DNA of 64,000 nt from Ornithinibacillus bavariensis (GCF_050433565.1 NZ_JBNPWZ010000001.1:248001-312000), one strand, 5' to 3'. Counted from the stretch's first letter, positions 41,987 to 50,583 are shown. Made by a program: numbers and translations. The notes: generated by a model not told the origin, from the letters alone.

Positions 41987-43138
41987 ATGTTTTTACAGGC
42001 AACCATGAAACACAATAGAAAATTGATAGATGCAGCAATTGAACTACACCAAGAAGGACTAATCTCACCAAACACCTATGTGCTAGATGTGGATACCGTT
42101 CGAAAAAATGCCGAAGCTTTAGCTAGAGAAGCCAAAAAACAGAATATTGAACTGTTATTTATGACCAAACAAATCGGTCGTAATGAACTCATTTCGAAAG
42201 CGATTGTGGAAGCAGGTATTGAGAAAGCAGTAGCAGTCGACCCATGGGAAGCGTTGACATTACATCGACAAGGAATAAAAATTGGCCATGTAGGTCATCT
42301 CGTGCAGATTCCGAAGTATATGATCCGTACAATACTAGAAGTTAATCCTGATTATGTTACAGTATTCAGCTATGAAAATGCAAAAAACATAAGTGAAATT
42401 GCATTAGAAATTGGCAAGAAGCAAAAAATTTTTCTACGTATAGCGGAGTCAGGTGACTTTCTATATGATGGTCAAAAAGGTGGCTTTACACTAAAGCAGC
42501 TATATGAAGACATCGATAAGCTGACCAAGCTATCAGGGGTCGAAATTGCAGGATTAACAAGTTTTCCTTGCTTACTAATTGAGGACAGTCAAGCTAAGAC
42601 AACTCCAAATGTATTATCAATGCAAAAGGCCAAAGCATTTTTAGAGGAAAAAGGGTTTAAGGACCTTGAAATGAATATGCCAAGTGCGACTTCAACTGCC
42701 ACTATGAAGCTACTAAGGGAAAGTGGTGCAACACAAGGTGAGCCTGGGCATGCATTGACTGGAACTACTCCTCTACATGTGTCAGGTGAGTTTCCAGAAA
42801 AACCTGCAATGGTGTATGTGTCAGAGGTTTCCCATCTATATGAAAAAAAGGCGTATGTATTTGGTGGTGGATTTTATCCAAGGTCACGTATGGAGAGGGC
42901 ACTGGTTGCCCCGGATAAAAATACTATCAAAAGTGTTGATGTAATTGAAAATGATCCCGCGAATATTGACTATTATGGCACATTAGATACAACAGATGTA
43001 TCCATTGGTGATACGGTTATTTATGCATTTCGCACGCAAATTTTCGTTACGAATGCCCATCTTGCTGTTGTAGGTAGCCTCGAGTCAAGTCCAGAGCTAC
43101 TAGGAATATATGATTCTACTGGAAATAAGGTTCGTTAA
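41987..43138 (+). CDS. yhfX: YhfX-like alanine-racemase-fold PLP enzyme
   Basis: A 383-residue fold-type III PLP protein. The N-terminal TIM barrel begins at TYVLDVDTVRKNAEAL, with the probable PLP Lys in LLFMTKQIGRNEL. Barrel strands such as VDPWEALTLHRQG, GLTSFPCL and GEPGHALTG follow, then a C-terminal beta domain. It is longer at the N-terminus than alanine racemase and matches E. coli YhfX in size and motifs as I recall. It could racemise or decarboxylate an amino acid made or released by YhfS; this is inference. It is the last gene of the first unit; a second promoter follows. Confidence 0.85.
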   Translation: MFLQATMKHNRKLIDAAIELHQEGLISPNTYVLDVDTVRKNAEALAREAKKQNIELLFMTKQIGRNELISKAIVEAGIEKAVAVDPWEALTLHRQGIKIGHVGHLVQIPKYMIRTILEVNPDYVTVFSYENAKNISEIALEIGKKQKIFLRIAESGDFLYDGQKGGFTLKQLYEDIDKLTKLSGVEIAGLTSFPCLLIEDSQAKTTPNVLSMQKAKAFLEEKGFKDLEMNMPSATSTATMKLLRESGATQGEPGHALTGTTPLHVSGEFPEKPAMVYVSEVSHLYEKKAYVFGGGFYPRSRMERALVAPDKNTIKSVDVIENDPANIDYYGTLDTTDVSIGDTVIYAFRTQIFVTNAHLAVVGSLESSPELLGIYDSTGNKVR

Positions 43139-43186
43139 AATTTACAGTGTGGGGACAGGAATCGGCATTCTATTTTAAATAGGATA

Positions 43187-43215
43187 TTGAATTATCATAA
43201 TGAAAGCGTTATAAT
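43187..43215 (+). promoter_or_regulatory. Sigma-A promoter of the amidase-yhfY-yhfU-yhfT unit
   Basis: TTGAAT (43187-43192) and TATAAT (43210-43215) are separated by exactly 17 bases. The layout repeats that of the yhfZ promoter. Confidence 0.75.
43201..43214 (+). promoter_or_regulatory. cre box over the second yhf-cluster promoter
   Basis: TGAAAGCGTTATAA matches the cre consensus at 13 of 14 positions. It overlaps the -10 element with almost the same offset as the first cre box (9 against 10 bases). Confidence 0.75.
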
Positions 43216-43216
43216 T

Positions 43217-43237
43217 ACAATATACAATATTCTGTAT
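43217..43237 (-). promoter_or_regulatory. Probable YhfZ operator 2
   Basis: On the minus strand this 21-bp site contains TACAGAATATTGTATA and matches 37460-37480 at 18 of 21 positions. It begins 2 bases after the -10 element and spans the expected transcription start, where a bound regulator would repress. Confidence 0.7.
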
Positions 43238-43283
43238 AAAGGGATTCCAACGCTTGTATGAACATGATTGGAGATGATACGGG

Positions 43284-44348
43284 ATGTCTATCTCGAATAA
43301 GCTTAATCTTGCACAACGTGAATTAGGTAGGTCTGTCATTCAAGTGAATCCTCACCTAGCCGAAGAAGTTAGAGGCAAAAATAGTGAACGCTTGTATTTT
43401 GGAATGAAAGATACGATCCAAATACCTGATAAACTGATCCAGGTTTTACGTGCGAATCCAAATTATGCTTGGTTAACCATTGATAAGGCAGCAGATAAGG
43501 GAAGAGCATTGGATACGGATTTAATCAATCCACTTACATATCGGGTGATGACCGGCTCATCTAGTGGTGGACCAATAAATATTCTAAAAGGTATAAATGA
43601 TTTTGCTATTGGAACGGATGGGGGAGGGTCAGTTCTAGCACCAGCGATGAGCTGTCAATTACCTTCCATTATCGGCGCAGGGACTGGTTTATTTGTAAAA
43701 AATAAAAAGGTATCAACAGACAACGTGGAATTCACGGGTAGTGTTGGTGTTATTGCCAAGAAAATCTCCATTTTGAGGAATGTGATGGAGACAATGCTGG
43801 GGACGACGCTTTCCTCGAATAGAGAAAAGGCACGCATCGCTATCCCCAAGAAGGGGTCCCTTCGTACACCAGATGGTAAAGATATGTTTGACAAAATACA
43901 ACATTATCTATCAAGTATTGATTGCTCATGGTATGAATTGATCGAAATAAATATGAATGGAATCCAAAATCGTCACGTCGGGATAGAACTCATTCAAACT
44001 TGTTTCAAAAAGCATGATATTGATATGATTCTAACCTGTGAAGGCCCGGTTGACGTATATGGTTATGGGGAAACAATTCCAATGCATTTTGGTGAAGTTG
44101 GAAAGGAAATTACTGACAACCATGGGAAATATCTTATTAGGGCAGCCAATATTGCAAAGACAACAGCTATTACCGTTCCAACCGAAACGCTTGCCAGTGG
44201 GATTGTCGTTATTGCAAAAGAGGGTATCAAGCATTGTCAAGTAGCACTTGATTTCGCAGAGAAGTTAGAGGAGTCTATCAAACTACCAAAGGTATGGAGT
44301 AGATATTTTCTTGAAAATGATGAAAAATTTACAAAGTTATCTTTTTAG
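43284..44348 (+). CDS. Amidase-signature family enzyme in the yhf cluster
   Basis: A 354-residue protein with amidase-signature features: candidate catalytic Lys in YFGMKDTIQI, the Ser-rich MTGSSSGGP loop (cis-Ser) and nucleophile region GTDGGGSVLAPA, equivalent to the usual GTDTGGSIR. It is shorter than typical amidases (450-500), with a reduced middle and C-terminal region. These enzymes hydrolyse amides to acid and ammonia by a Ser-cisSer-Lys triad. I know of no counterpart in the E. coli yhf operon. It is first in the second unit, under the same cre and operator control, so it probably acts on the pathway substrate. Starts after GGAGATGATAC. Confidence 0.8.
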   Translation: MSISNKLNLAQRELGRSVIQVNPHLAEEVRGKNSERLYFGMKDTIQIPDKLIQVLRANPNYAWLTIDKAADKGRALDTDLINPLTYRVMTGSSSGGPINILKGINDFAIGTDGGGSVLAPAMSCQLPSIIGAGTGLFVKNKKVSTDNVEFTGSVGVIAKKISILRNVMETMLGTTLSSNREKARIAIPKKGSLRTPDGKDMFDKIQHYLSSIDCSWYELIEINMNGIQNRHVGIELIQTCFKKHDIDMILTCEGPVDVYGYGETIPMHFGEVGKEITDNHGKYLIRAANIAKTTAITVPTETLASGIVVIAKEGIKHCQVALDFAEKLEESIKLPKVWSRYFLENDEKFTKLSF

Positions 44349-44407
44349 TGAAATATAGTAAAGCGTATTCATGAGAAAACAAAGTATTTTATAGGGGGAA
44401 TATACAG

Positions 44408-44773
44408 GTGAACTTAGAAGAGTATAATCAGCGTTTACAATTACTACTTGAGGAAAACATCATTACAAATGAGGCTCATACTGTCGCGGAGAAGGTCTTT
44501 ATGAATTTTATAGCTGTGGTAGGAAAAGAGGAAGTAGATCACGCTGAGATGCTTTTTACCCACTTACCAATGGCCCTTACTCGTATTCAAAATGGAGAAG
44601 AAGTTGAGAAGCCGTCAGCATTAATCATGAAGGAGATTGAAGAATCAAGTCATATTTCCTGTGTTAAAGAACAAGTAGCTTTTATTGAATCCTTATGGAA
44701 TAAACCACTACCACAAGGTGAAAAAGAGTACTTATATATGCATTATGTAACCGTTTTAAATGCAAATTGTTAA
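44408..44773 (+). CDS. yhfY: YhfY-like stand-alone PRD-domain protein
   Basis: A 121-residue protein made of one PTS-regulation-domain-like helical bundle, with the conserved His region EMLFTHLPMALTRIQNGEEV and a second His in YLYMHYVTVL. PRDs are normally phosphorylated by HPr or EIIB in regulators; here the domain stands alone, as in E. coli YhfY. It may carry PTS or catabolite information to YhfZ or an enzyme; this is inference. It starts with GTG after GGGGGAAT. Confidence 0.8.
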   Translation: MNLEEYNQRLQLLLEENIITNEAHTVAEKVFMNFIAVVGKEEVDHAEMLFTHLPMALTRIQNGEEVEKPSALIMKEIEESSHISCVKEQVAFIESLWNKPLPQGEKEYLYMHYVTVLNANC

Positions 44774-44793
44774 AAAAAGAAGGAGGAAATACG

Positions 44794-45153
44794 ATGAAGA
44801 TTGTAATTGGTGGACAGGTAGAGAAAAAGGAAATTGAGCGATTGATTAAGGAGTTTGATCCTTCAATCGAGACAGCTGTAAAGTCTGATTTAGAAGCGGC
44901 AATGGCAATGAAAACTGGTCAAGCGGATTATTATTTAGGTGCTTGCCATACTGGTGGTGGAGGTGCGCTTGCAATGGCACTTGCGATGCTAGGTAGAGGC
45001 CAATGTGAAACTGTATCAATGCCAGGAAGAAAGCCAAATGAAGAGAATGTTTTGGAGGCAGTGAAGGCTGGGAAAAAAGCTTTTGGTTTTACTGGTGATC
45101 ATGTTGAAGCTGCAGTTCCAATGATTTTAAATGCAATTAAAAACAATTCATAG
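44794..45153 (+). CDS. yhfU: YhfU-like DUF2620 protein
   Basis: A 119-residue small alpha/beta protein. An upstream in-frame start at 44767 overlaps yhfY, but the ATG at 44794 follows AAGGAGGAAATACG. It has glycine-rich ADYYLGACHTGGGGALAMAL and GFTGDHVEAAVPMIL. The shape resembles small PTS EIIB-like or nucleotide-binding folds, but the function is unknown. It lies between the PRD protein and the transporter, as expected for the family set. Confidence 0.85.
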   Translation: MKIVIGGQVEKKEIERLIKEFDPSIETAVKSDLEAAMAMKTGQADYYLGACHTGGGGALAMALAMLGRGQCETVSMPGRKPNEENVLEAVKAGKKAFGFTGDHVEAAVPMILNAIKNNS

Positions 45154-45171
45154 GTAAGGGAGGAATAGGTA

Positions 45172-46461
45172 ATGGAAACATTATTTGTCGTACTAATTGG
45201 TGCAGTAGCAGCTGTTTTAGCAAATAGAAATATTGCTGTATTTAATGATGGCCTGCGTCCAGTCGTTTCAGAGCATATTGAAGGTAGTTTGAAACGTAGA
45301 GAACTAGCTTTAACAGCATTCGCCATGAGTTTTGGCCTTGTAATCGGCTTCGGTATTCCATTCACATTATCAGCAAGTATCATTCTCATTCATAGTATTT
45401 TACTTGGTACTGATATTATTGGTCTACTTGTACCGAAAAATAAATGGGGTACACCAGTAGCTGCTGTTGTGGGTGGTGTTTATGGTTGGGGACTAATCGC
45501 TGGTCTAGAAGGATTTGTGAAATTATTTGATTATTTACCAGTTAATTTCTTAGAACCACTTGGTGAGGTTGGAACCCCAGTTGTTGTAACTTTTATGGCA
45601 TTCCCTGCATTAGCAGTTGCATTGCAATTTAGTATTAAAAAAGGTATTTTAACATTTGTTGTAGCTGCAATTGTTAGACAGCTTGCTGTATGGGTAAATA
45701 CCGAGGGCTTCCTTAAAATAGGAGAAAATACCGTTTCTTTAAACCAAGAAGGAATGGCTCTAATCGTTGGTATGATTTTCTTATTCGCGTATGCAATGAA
45801 AGAAAAACCAGAAGGTGCTTCTATCGACTTAGCTTCTTTATTCAGTGAAAAGGTAAGTCGAATTAAGAAAAATGTTGTGTTCTTTATGGTTATTGGTGGA
45901 TTAATTGCTGGTGCTACTAATCTACTATTAATGGCTGGTGATCCGATTTCACTAAATCTACTTGCTGAAGGCAAGCAGACAGATGCAGGTATTGCTGCAG
46001 CAGCAAGAGCTATCGGCTTCATTCCATTAGTAGCGAGTACTGCAATTGCAACAGGTGTTTATAGTCCTGTTGGGTTCACACTAATTTTTGTTGTAGGATT
46101 ATTTGTCCCAAATGTTTGGTTTGCCGTAATTATTGGTGCATTAGTTATTTTCTTAGAAGTAATGCTATTAAACTATATTGCTAGATTCCTGGATAAGTAC
46201 CCAGGCGTTCGTAACTCTGGTGAGAATATCCGTAGTGCAATGACTAAGCTACTAGAAGTTGCCTTATTAATTGGTGGTGCAAATGCAGCAAATACAATTG
46301 CACCTGGATTCGGCTTCTTCTTCATCGCAGGTTTCTACCTACTAAATGAAATTGCAGGACGTCCAATTGTTCGTATGGCAGTCGGCCCTGTCGGAGCAAT
46401 CGCAGTAGGAATCATAGCCAATATCCTTGTATTATTAGGAATTATGGATATTCCTCAGTAA
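45172..46461 (+). CDS. yhfT: YhfT-like multi-helix transporter
   Basis: A 429-residue protein with about twelve membrane helices, matching the E. coli YhfT family. It starts FVVLIGAVAAVLANRNIAVFNDGLRP and ends with GPVGAIAVGIIANILVLLG. It is the only transporter in the cluster and is presumed to import the pathway substrate; the ligand and energy source are unknown. The DUF2620 gene ends 18 bases upstream. Together with the PRD protein it faintly recalls a PTS-like arrangement, but no PTS active sites are seen. Starts after GGGAGGAATAGGTA. Confidence 0.87.
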   Translation: METLFVVLIGAVAAVLANRNIAVFNDGLRPVVSEHIEGSLKRRELALTAFAMSFGLVIGFGIPFTLSASIILIHSILLGTDIIGLLVPKNKWGTPVAAVVGGVYGWGLIAGLEGFVKLFDYLPVNFLEPLGEVGTPVVVTFMAFPALAVALQFSIKKGILTFVVAAIVRQLAVWVNTEGFLKIGENTVSLNQEGMALIVGMIFLFAYAMKEKPEGASIDLASLFSEKVSRIKKNVVFFMVIGGLIAGATNLLLMAGDPISLNLLAEGKQTDAGIAAAARAIGFIPLVASTAIATGVYSPVGFTLIFVVGLFVPNVWFAVIIGALVIFLEVMLLNYIARFLDKYPGVRNSGENIRSAMTKLLEVALLIGGANAANTIAPGFGFFFIAGFYLLNEIAGRPIVRMAVGPVGAIAVGIIANILVLLGIMDIPQ

Positions 46462-46472
46462 GGGTAAATCAG

Positions 46473-46533
46473 GAACAGGTCCCTTTTTCACCTGCAGACA
46501 ATGCAGTGAAGGAAGGGACCTGTTCTTATTTTG
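46473..46533 (+). terminator. Terminator after the yhf cluster
   Basis: A perfect 13-bp stem pairs 46473-46485 with 46513-46525, followed by TTATTTTG. It separates yhfT from the convergent chemoreceptor gene and may serve both. Confidence 0.82.
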
Positions 46534-48639
46534 CTAGTATTTAAATTTCTGTATGCTGTTTTCCATTTCTTTGGATAGTGTTGCTAGGTGTTCACTTGCT
46601 CTTGATATTTCTTCCATGGAAGCGGATTGCTGTTCCATGGAAGCAGAGGCTTCCTCTGTTGCAGCAGCGTTTTCCTCAGAGCTAGCTGAGAGATTCTCGA
46701 TAACCCCGATAATTTCGGTTTTCTTTTCTCCCATTTCTTCACCAAGCTTCGTAATATTTTGAATAACGGCTTTCATGCTATCTAGTGAAGTCGATATTTC
46801 CTCAAACTTATCATTTGTAGTCTTAACACTATTAGCCTGTGATTGAACGATATCTCCAACCTGTTCAATCGTATCAACAGCAAGCTCTGTTTCTTGTGTT
46901 AATCTCTGAATAATGGTTTCAATCTCTTGGGTAAATTTGTTTGATTCCTCGGCTAGTTTTCTAATTTCATCGGCAACAACAGCAAAGCCTTTACCAGCTT
47001 CTCCTGCACGCGCTGCCTCAATACTAGCATTTAGTGCAAGTAAATTTGTCTGCTCTGCAATACTCTTAATCATTTGGCTTGCTGTGGCAATTTTTTCAGC
47101 ACTTTGGTTCGTATTATCAATAACATCTTTAATTTCTCCAGTAGATTGATAAGCCGAATTTGTCTTTTCATTCAGGTCTTGTAATATGTCTAGTGCGTCA
47201 TTCTTAATTCTATCTACATCCCCTGCAGATACATTCAATTCCTGGATATATTCAAGATCCTTCGTTATCAAATCACCGAACTCATTAATATTAATCGCAC
47301 CTTGCTCTGTGTCACGTGCCTGTACACCTGTACTATTGGAGATTTCTTCAATTGTATGACTTACTTCCTGTGCAGCTGCAACTGATTGCTCACTCGTCTC
47401 CATTAATTCATGTGAGAAGGCTGCAACTTCTTTAGAAGAATTCGATACATTTTTAATAAGATGTACTAAATTCGTTTGCATATTATTCATATCTTTAATA
47501 ATATCGCCTATCTCATCACCTAAACGTAGGTAACGCTCTGGGATTTCCTTTGTAAAGTCACCTTGTCCCAATAATTGGATATGTTCCGAAGCAAATTTAA
47601 TAGGCTTCGAAATTTTGTTGGAGACAACATACGATACAAGGAAAGAAATTATTGTAATGATGATAATGGAGACAATAACCATAGCAAGAATTTCATTTGA
47701 ACTATTTGCCAGTTCATTTTTATCGACTAAAACGATGTAACGTAATCCAACCTGTGAATTAGTAGAGTCTACAATCTTTATATTGTAAGCCTTTCCATTT
47801 AATTTGGCGTCAAATGGCTTATCTGGTAATTTAGTGGGGTCTTCTAATTGTTTAATCCCTAATTCAGATATACTAGCGGATTTTTCCAGGTTTTCATCTT
47901 TAGGATTAGCAATAATATTACCGTTTTTATCAGCTAAAATAATATAGCCTGAGTCACCGATTTTTAGCTTTTTAATCATTTCTGTTAAGTTGGTTAAATC
48001 CACGTCCACACTTAGTACTCCACGAACGTTATTACTTGTATCTTTTACTGCTTTAGCGGCAAAGATGACAAGGTCACCACTAGATGTTGTATATGCATCG
48101 GAAAAATTAACTTTGTCCTGATTTTCCAGTGCTAGCGTATACCAGGAGCGTTCTCTTGAATCGTACCCTTCATCCCGGTCACTGCCTGGATATTGAGTGA
48201 AACCACCATTGGCTTCAACACCAAGGCTTGCAGCAATAACTGATTCATGACTAGTTACAAATGACTCGAAGGTTCGAAAAATATCTGCCTCATACGGATC
48301 TCCTTCAAGCGGCTTCATAGGAATTTTTCCATTGACACCGGTTTTATCTATAAAAGTTGTAATACGCTCATCTGCTTCACGCAAATTCGAGAACGTACTC
48401 AACATATTTACATTCGATTCAATATCTGAAAAGAAGTTGGACAGACTCAAATCAACCTGATTTATTTGTTGTTCCATGGAACGGTTGAAGTCGAGTTTTG
48501 TTTGTGAGTTTACTTTAAATGCTACAATAACTCCACTTATCAACAATGAGATGATAGTAATAGATAATATTGCGACCTTTAATTTTGTATTAATTGTATT
48601 TAATCTAAATTTCCTTTTTTGATTTTTCTTTGTTGCCAA
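46534..48639 (-). CDS. Methyl-accepting chemotaxis protein with double-Cache sensor
   Basis: A 701-residue chemoreceptor. Helix 1 (about 26-46), a large extracellular dCache_1-type domain (about 50-320) with YPGSDRDEGYDSRERSWY and the second-module GDSGYIILADKNGNIIANP, helix 2 (about 325-345), HAMP, and a signalling domain with IAEQTNLLALNASIEAARAGEAGKG. The dCache motif around YDSRERSWY...FSDAYTTSSGDLVIFAAKAV resembles amino-acid-type sensors, but the ligand cannot be assigned. It starts with TTG after AAGGAG at good spacing. Confidence 0.95.
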   Translation of the reverse strand: MATKKNQKRKFRLNTINTKLKVAILSITIISLLISGVIVAFKVNSQTKLDFNRSMEQQINQVDLSLSNFFSDIESNVNMLSTFSNLREADERITTFIDKTGVNGKIPMKPLEGDPYEADIFRTFESFVTSHESVIAASLGVEANGGFTQYPGSDRDEGYDSRERSWYTLALENQDKVNFSDAYTTSSGDLVIFAAKAVKDTSNNVRGVLSVDVDLTNLTEMIKKLKIGDSGYIILADKNGNIIANPKDENLEKSASISELGIKQLEDPTKLPDKPFDAKLNGKAYNIKIVDSTNSQVGLRYIVLVDKNELANSSNEILAMVIVSIIIITIISFLVSYVVSNKISKPIKFASEHIQLLGQGDFTKEIPERYLRLGDEIGDIIKDMNNMQTNLVHLIKNVSNSSKEVAAFSHELMETSEQSVAAAQEVSHTIEEISNSTGVQARDTEQGAININEFGDLITKDLEYIQELNVSAGDVDRIKNDALDILQDLNEKTNSAYQSTGEIKDVIDNTNQSAEKIATASQMIKSIAEQTNLLALNASIEAARAGEAGKGFAVVADEIRKLAEESNKFTQEIETIIQRLTQETELAVDTIEQVGDIVQSQANSVKTTNDKFEEISTSLDSMKAVIQNITKLGEEMGEKKTEIIGVIENLSASSEENAAATEEASASMEQQSASMEEISRASEHLATLSKEMENSIQKFKY

Positions 48640-48813
48640 ATCTATTCTCCTTTTAATCCAAATTAGTAATTTAGTAGAAAAGCAACCTATAAAAAATCAA
48701 CGATCCCCCCTTGATCTAGACTCCTATGTATAACCAGTGCTGTATCCACTCATTTTCAATAGGGCTTTAGTACTATAGGAACATTATACTGAAATTTTTG
48801 AGATTTGGGTAGG

Positions 48814-48872
48814 GGGCTTGTAGCTTCTGAAGATCTCGATTAAGCCGAGACTTTCCAGAAGTTGGCAAACCC
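48814..48872 (-). ncRNA. Nested structured element, possible structured RNA
   Basis: Three co-axial helices can form. GGGTTTG/CAAGCCC (48866-48872 with 48814-48820), CTTCTG/CAGAAG (48856-48861 with 48824-48829) and TCTCG/CGAGA (48846-48850 with 48834-48838) are separated by two asymmetric internal loops and a 7-nt apical loop. No T-tract follows on either strand, so it is not an ordinary terminator. It lies between a small minus-strand gene and the chemoreceptor leader. Confidence 0.35.
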
Positions 48873-48887
48873 TCCAAAAACCAGTAT

Positions 48888-49256
48888 TTACATTTTCTCT
48901 ATAACACCCATGCTTTCTAATAGAATCTTTGCATCGCTATTTAAATAATCTAATACATCGTGACGTAAAAGTAACTTCGGGTTATTTTTAATTGCCAATT
49001 TGACACCACTAAGATTAAACTTTTTTGCTGATATATTAATGGCATTAATTGCTGCCATCTCTATTCTAGATAAAGGCTGAAGTCCCGATTCAAACCGTTC
49101 CGAAACAAAAGACAGTATTTCTCTAGCATTTGTGTTGAGTCGGTGTTTTTGATTCTTTAATAACTCGTAATTGTTCTCTACATAACGCCTAGCAGTTCCG
49201 AAGTCAAGTTCCTCTGTTGATTGGTTAATTTTATTGATGATTTCTTCTAGTTGCAT
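48888..49256 (-). CDS. Small helical protein of unknown function
   Basis: A 122-residue soluble, mostly helical, charged protein (MQLEEIINKINQSTEELDFGTARRYVENNY...). The N-terminal half looks like two or three helices of a repeat-type bundle; no catalytic motif or membrane segment is seen. I do not recognise the family. Ribosome binding is weak (AAGGAATG). Codon use and length suggest a real gene. Confidence 0.65.
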   Translation of the reverse strand: MQLEEIINKINQSTEELDFGTARRYVENNYELLKNQKHRLNTNAREILSFVSERFESGLQPLSRIEMAAINAINISAKKFNLSGVKLAIKNNPKLLLRHDVLDYLNSDAKILLESMGVIEKM

Positions 49257-49461
49257 ACGAATACATTCCTTTTTCGAGATAATTTTTGCTTATGGAGTAT
49301 TTTATTATAAATATAGATGTTTTTCGAGTTATTAACTTATAGAAGGATTGCTGAGATTTATTTTACTCGAAATAATGAATTTAAGTAAACGAGACAGAAT
49401 AAGATACCGATAATAATAGAGATGTTAAAAAGGTTGAGAGAATATAAATGGAGGAAACTAA

Positions 49462-50403
49462 ATGAAAATTAAATTACCTATTATTCTAGTAGGCATTGTT
49501 CTTTTACTTACTGCTTGTTCAAGTGATGATAGTGAGAAACAAGCAGACATAGAAAAGGAAGAGAAAACTATATCTAAGACCGTTAATAAAGAAGAGGAAA
49601 GTGCGAAGGAACTAGAACCTACTCTTGATGAATCATGGTTTGGTGATTGGGTATTTTTAAGTGATGATATAAATGGTAGTATTCAAATTCAAAAAGAAAC
49701 AGATAACCAGGTCTCTGTATATATAAAAGGATCAAGTATAAGTACTGTTAATAATAGCTCTTATGGTAATGCTATAGAGGGAAGTGGAACGATTGAAGAT
49801 AATAAAATGGCTTTTAAAAGGACTATAGATGGTACATGTACAGGAACCTTGGAAAAAAATGATAATATGATCACACTAACAACAGACAGTGAAGCCTGTA
49901 ATACTCCCCAGATCTATTTGGATGGGGAATATATAAAGGCAGATTCCATTGAACAAGAACCATTAATTACCGAGGAAAATGGTGAGTTTTTCGTTTACGG
50001 AGTAACACTAGGTGATTCGCCGTCTTTTGTGAAGCATATGCTTGGTAATCCAACATTTGAAGGACCAAGTGAAGATGGATTTTACCCATGGGTGCTAGAG
50101 TATGATAAACCAACTGCAACCATCTCAATATTTGAGGGTCTAATGAATAGTATTATAGTCGGAAATATTAGTCTTGATGAATTCACTAATGGCATACCTG
50201 GTGAATTTACTGGAAAGTTTTACAAGACTGAAGATGATACTACTTTATATTTATACAATCCAGAAAATGAACATTTATTAATCTATCGTGCTGAATCAGA
50301 AGATTTGTCAACAGGAAGCATCTTATTCCAGCACGCGGACGGCAACTTCCATGTAGGGGTTGAAAATGGATGGATAATAGAAACGGACAGTAGTTGGGAA
50401 TAA
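49462..50403 (+). CDS. Exported lipoprotein of unknown function
   Basis: A 313-residue protein with a lipoprotein signal: MKIKLPIILVGIVLLLTAC, lipobox LTAC with Cys19, followed by an acidic Ser-rich tether (about 20-55). One beta-rich region (about 58-155) has Trp-rich ESWFGDWVFLSDD and a Cys pair (GTCTGTL and SEACNTP). A second (about 165-300) has VYGVTLGDSPSFVKHMLGNPTFEG, a pattern seen in small stress or envelope lipoproteins. The two Cys may form a disulfide outside. Function unknown. It starts after TGGAGGAAACTA. Confidence 0.8.
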   Translation: MKIKLPIILVGIVLLLTACSSDDSEKQADIEKEEKTISKTVNKEEESAKELEPTLDESWFGDWVFLSDDINGSIQIQKETDNQVSVYIKGSSISTVNNSSYGNAIEGSGTIEDNKMAFKRTIDGTCTGTLEKNDNMITLTTDSEACNTPQIYLDGEYIKADSIEQEPLITEENGEFFVYGVTLGDSPSFVKHMLGNPTFEGPSEDGFYPWVLEYDKPTATISIFEGLMNSIIVGNISLDEFTNGIPGEFTGKFYKTEDDTTLYLYNPENEHLLIYRAESEDLSTGSILFQHADGNFHVGVENGWIIETDSSWE

Positions 50404-50435
50404 TAGGTCTGAATCAGAAGAAATGCTAGGAGGCG

Positions 50436-50468
50436 TTGTGAAGTGGTACCACTTCACAATGTCTTTTT
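50436..50468 (+). terminator. Perfect palindrome and T-tract after the lipoprotein gene
   Basis: A perfect 24-bp palindrome (50436-50459, centred on GGTACC) can fold into a hairpin and is followed by GTCTTTTTT. It most likely ends the lipoprotein transcript, though a loopless palindrome of this length could also be a protein-binding site. Confidence 0.6.
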
Positions 50469-50583
50469 TGATGCTAACTGCACAAGGTAACTTATTTGGT
50501 GAAGGAGGGTAATTCGTATAAGGAAAAATCAATTTTTCGTTTTTCATGATTGGCTAATCCTCTGTGGTGGAAATAGCAAAATT

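Noticed and set aside
48640..48887. c-di-GMP-I (GEMM) riboswitch upstream of the chemoreceptor
   Set aside because: The conserved GEMM core (CAGGGCAAACC-type and GCAAAGCC-type segments) is not present; only an unrelated stacked hairpin is seen.
50323..50547. 74-codon minus-strand frame over the end of the lipoprotein gene
   Set aside because: It overlaps the better supported lipoprotein gene and the palindrome, and has no ribosome binding site.
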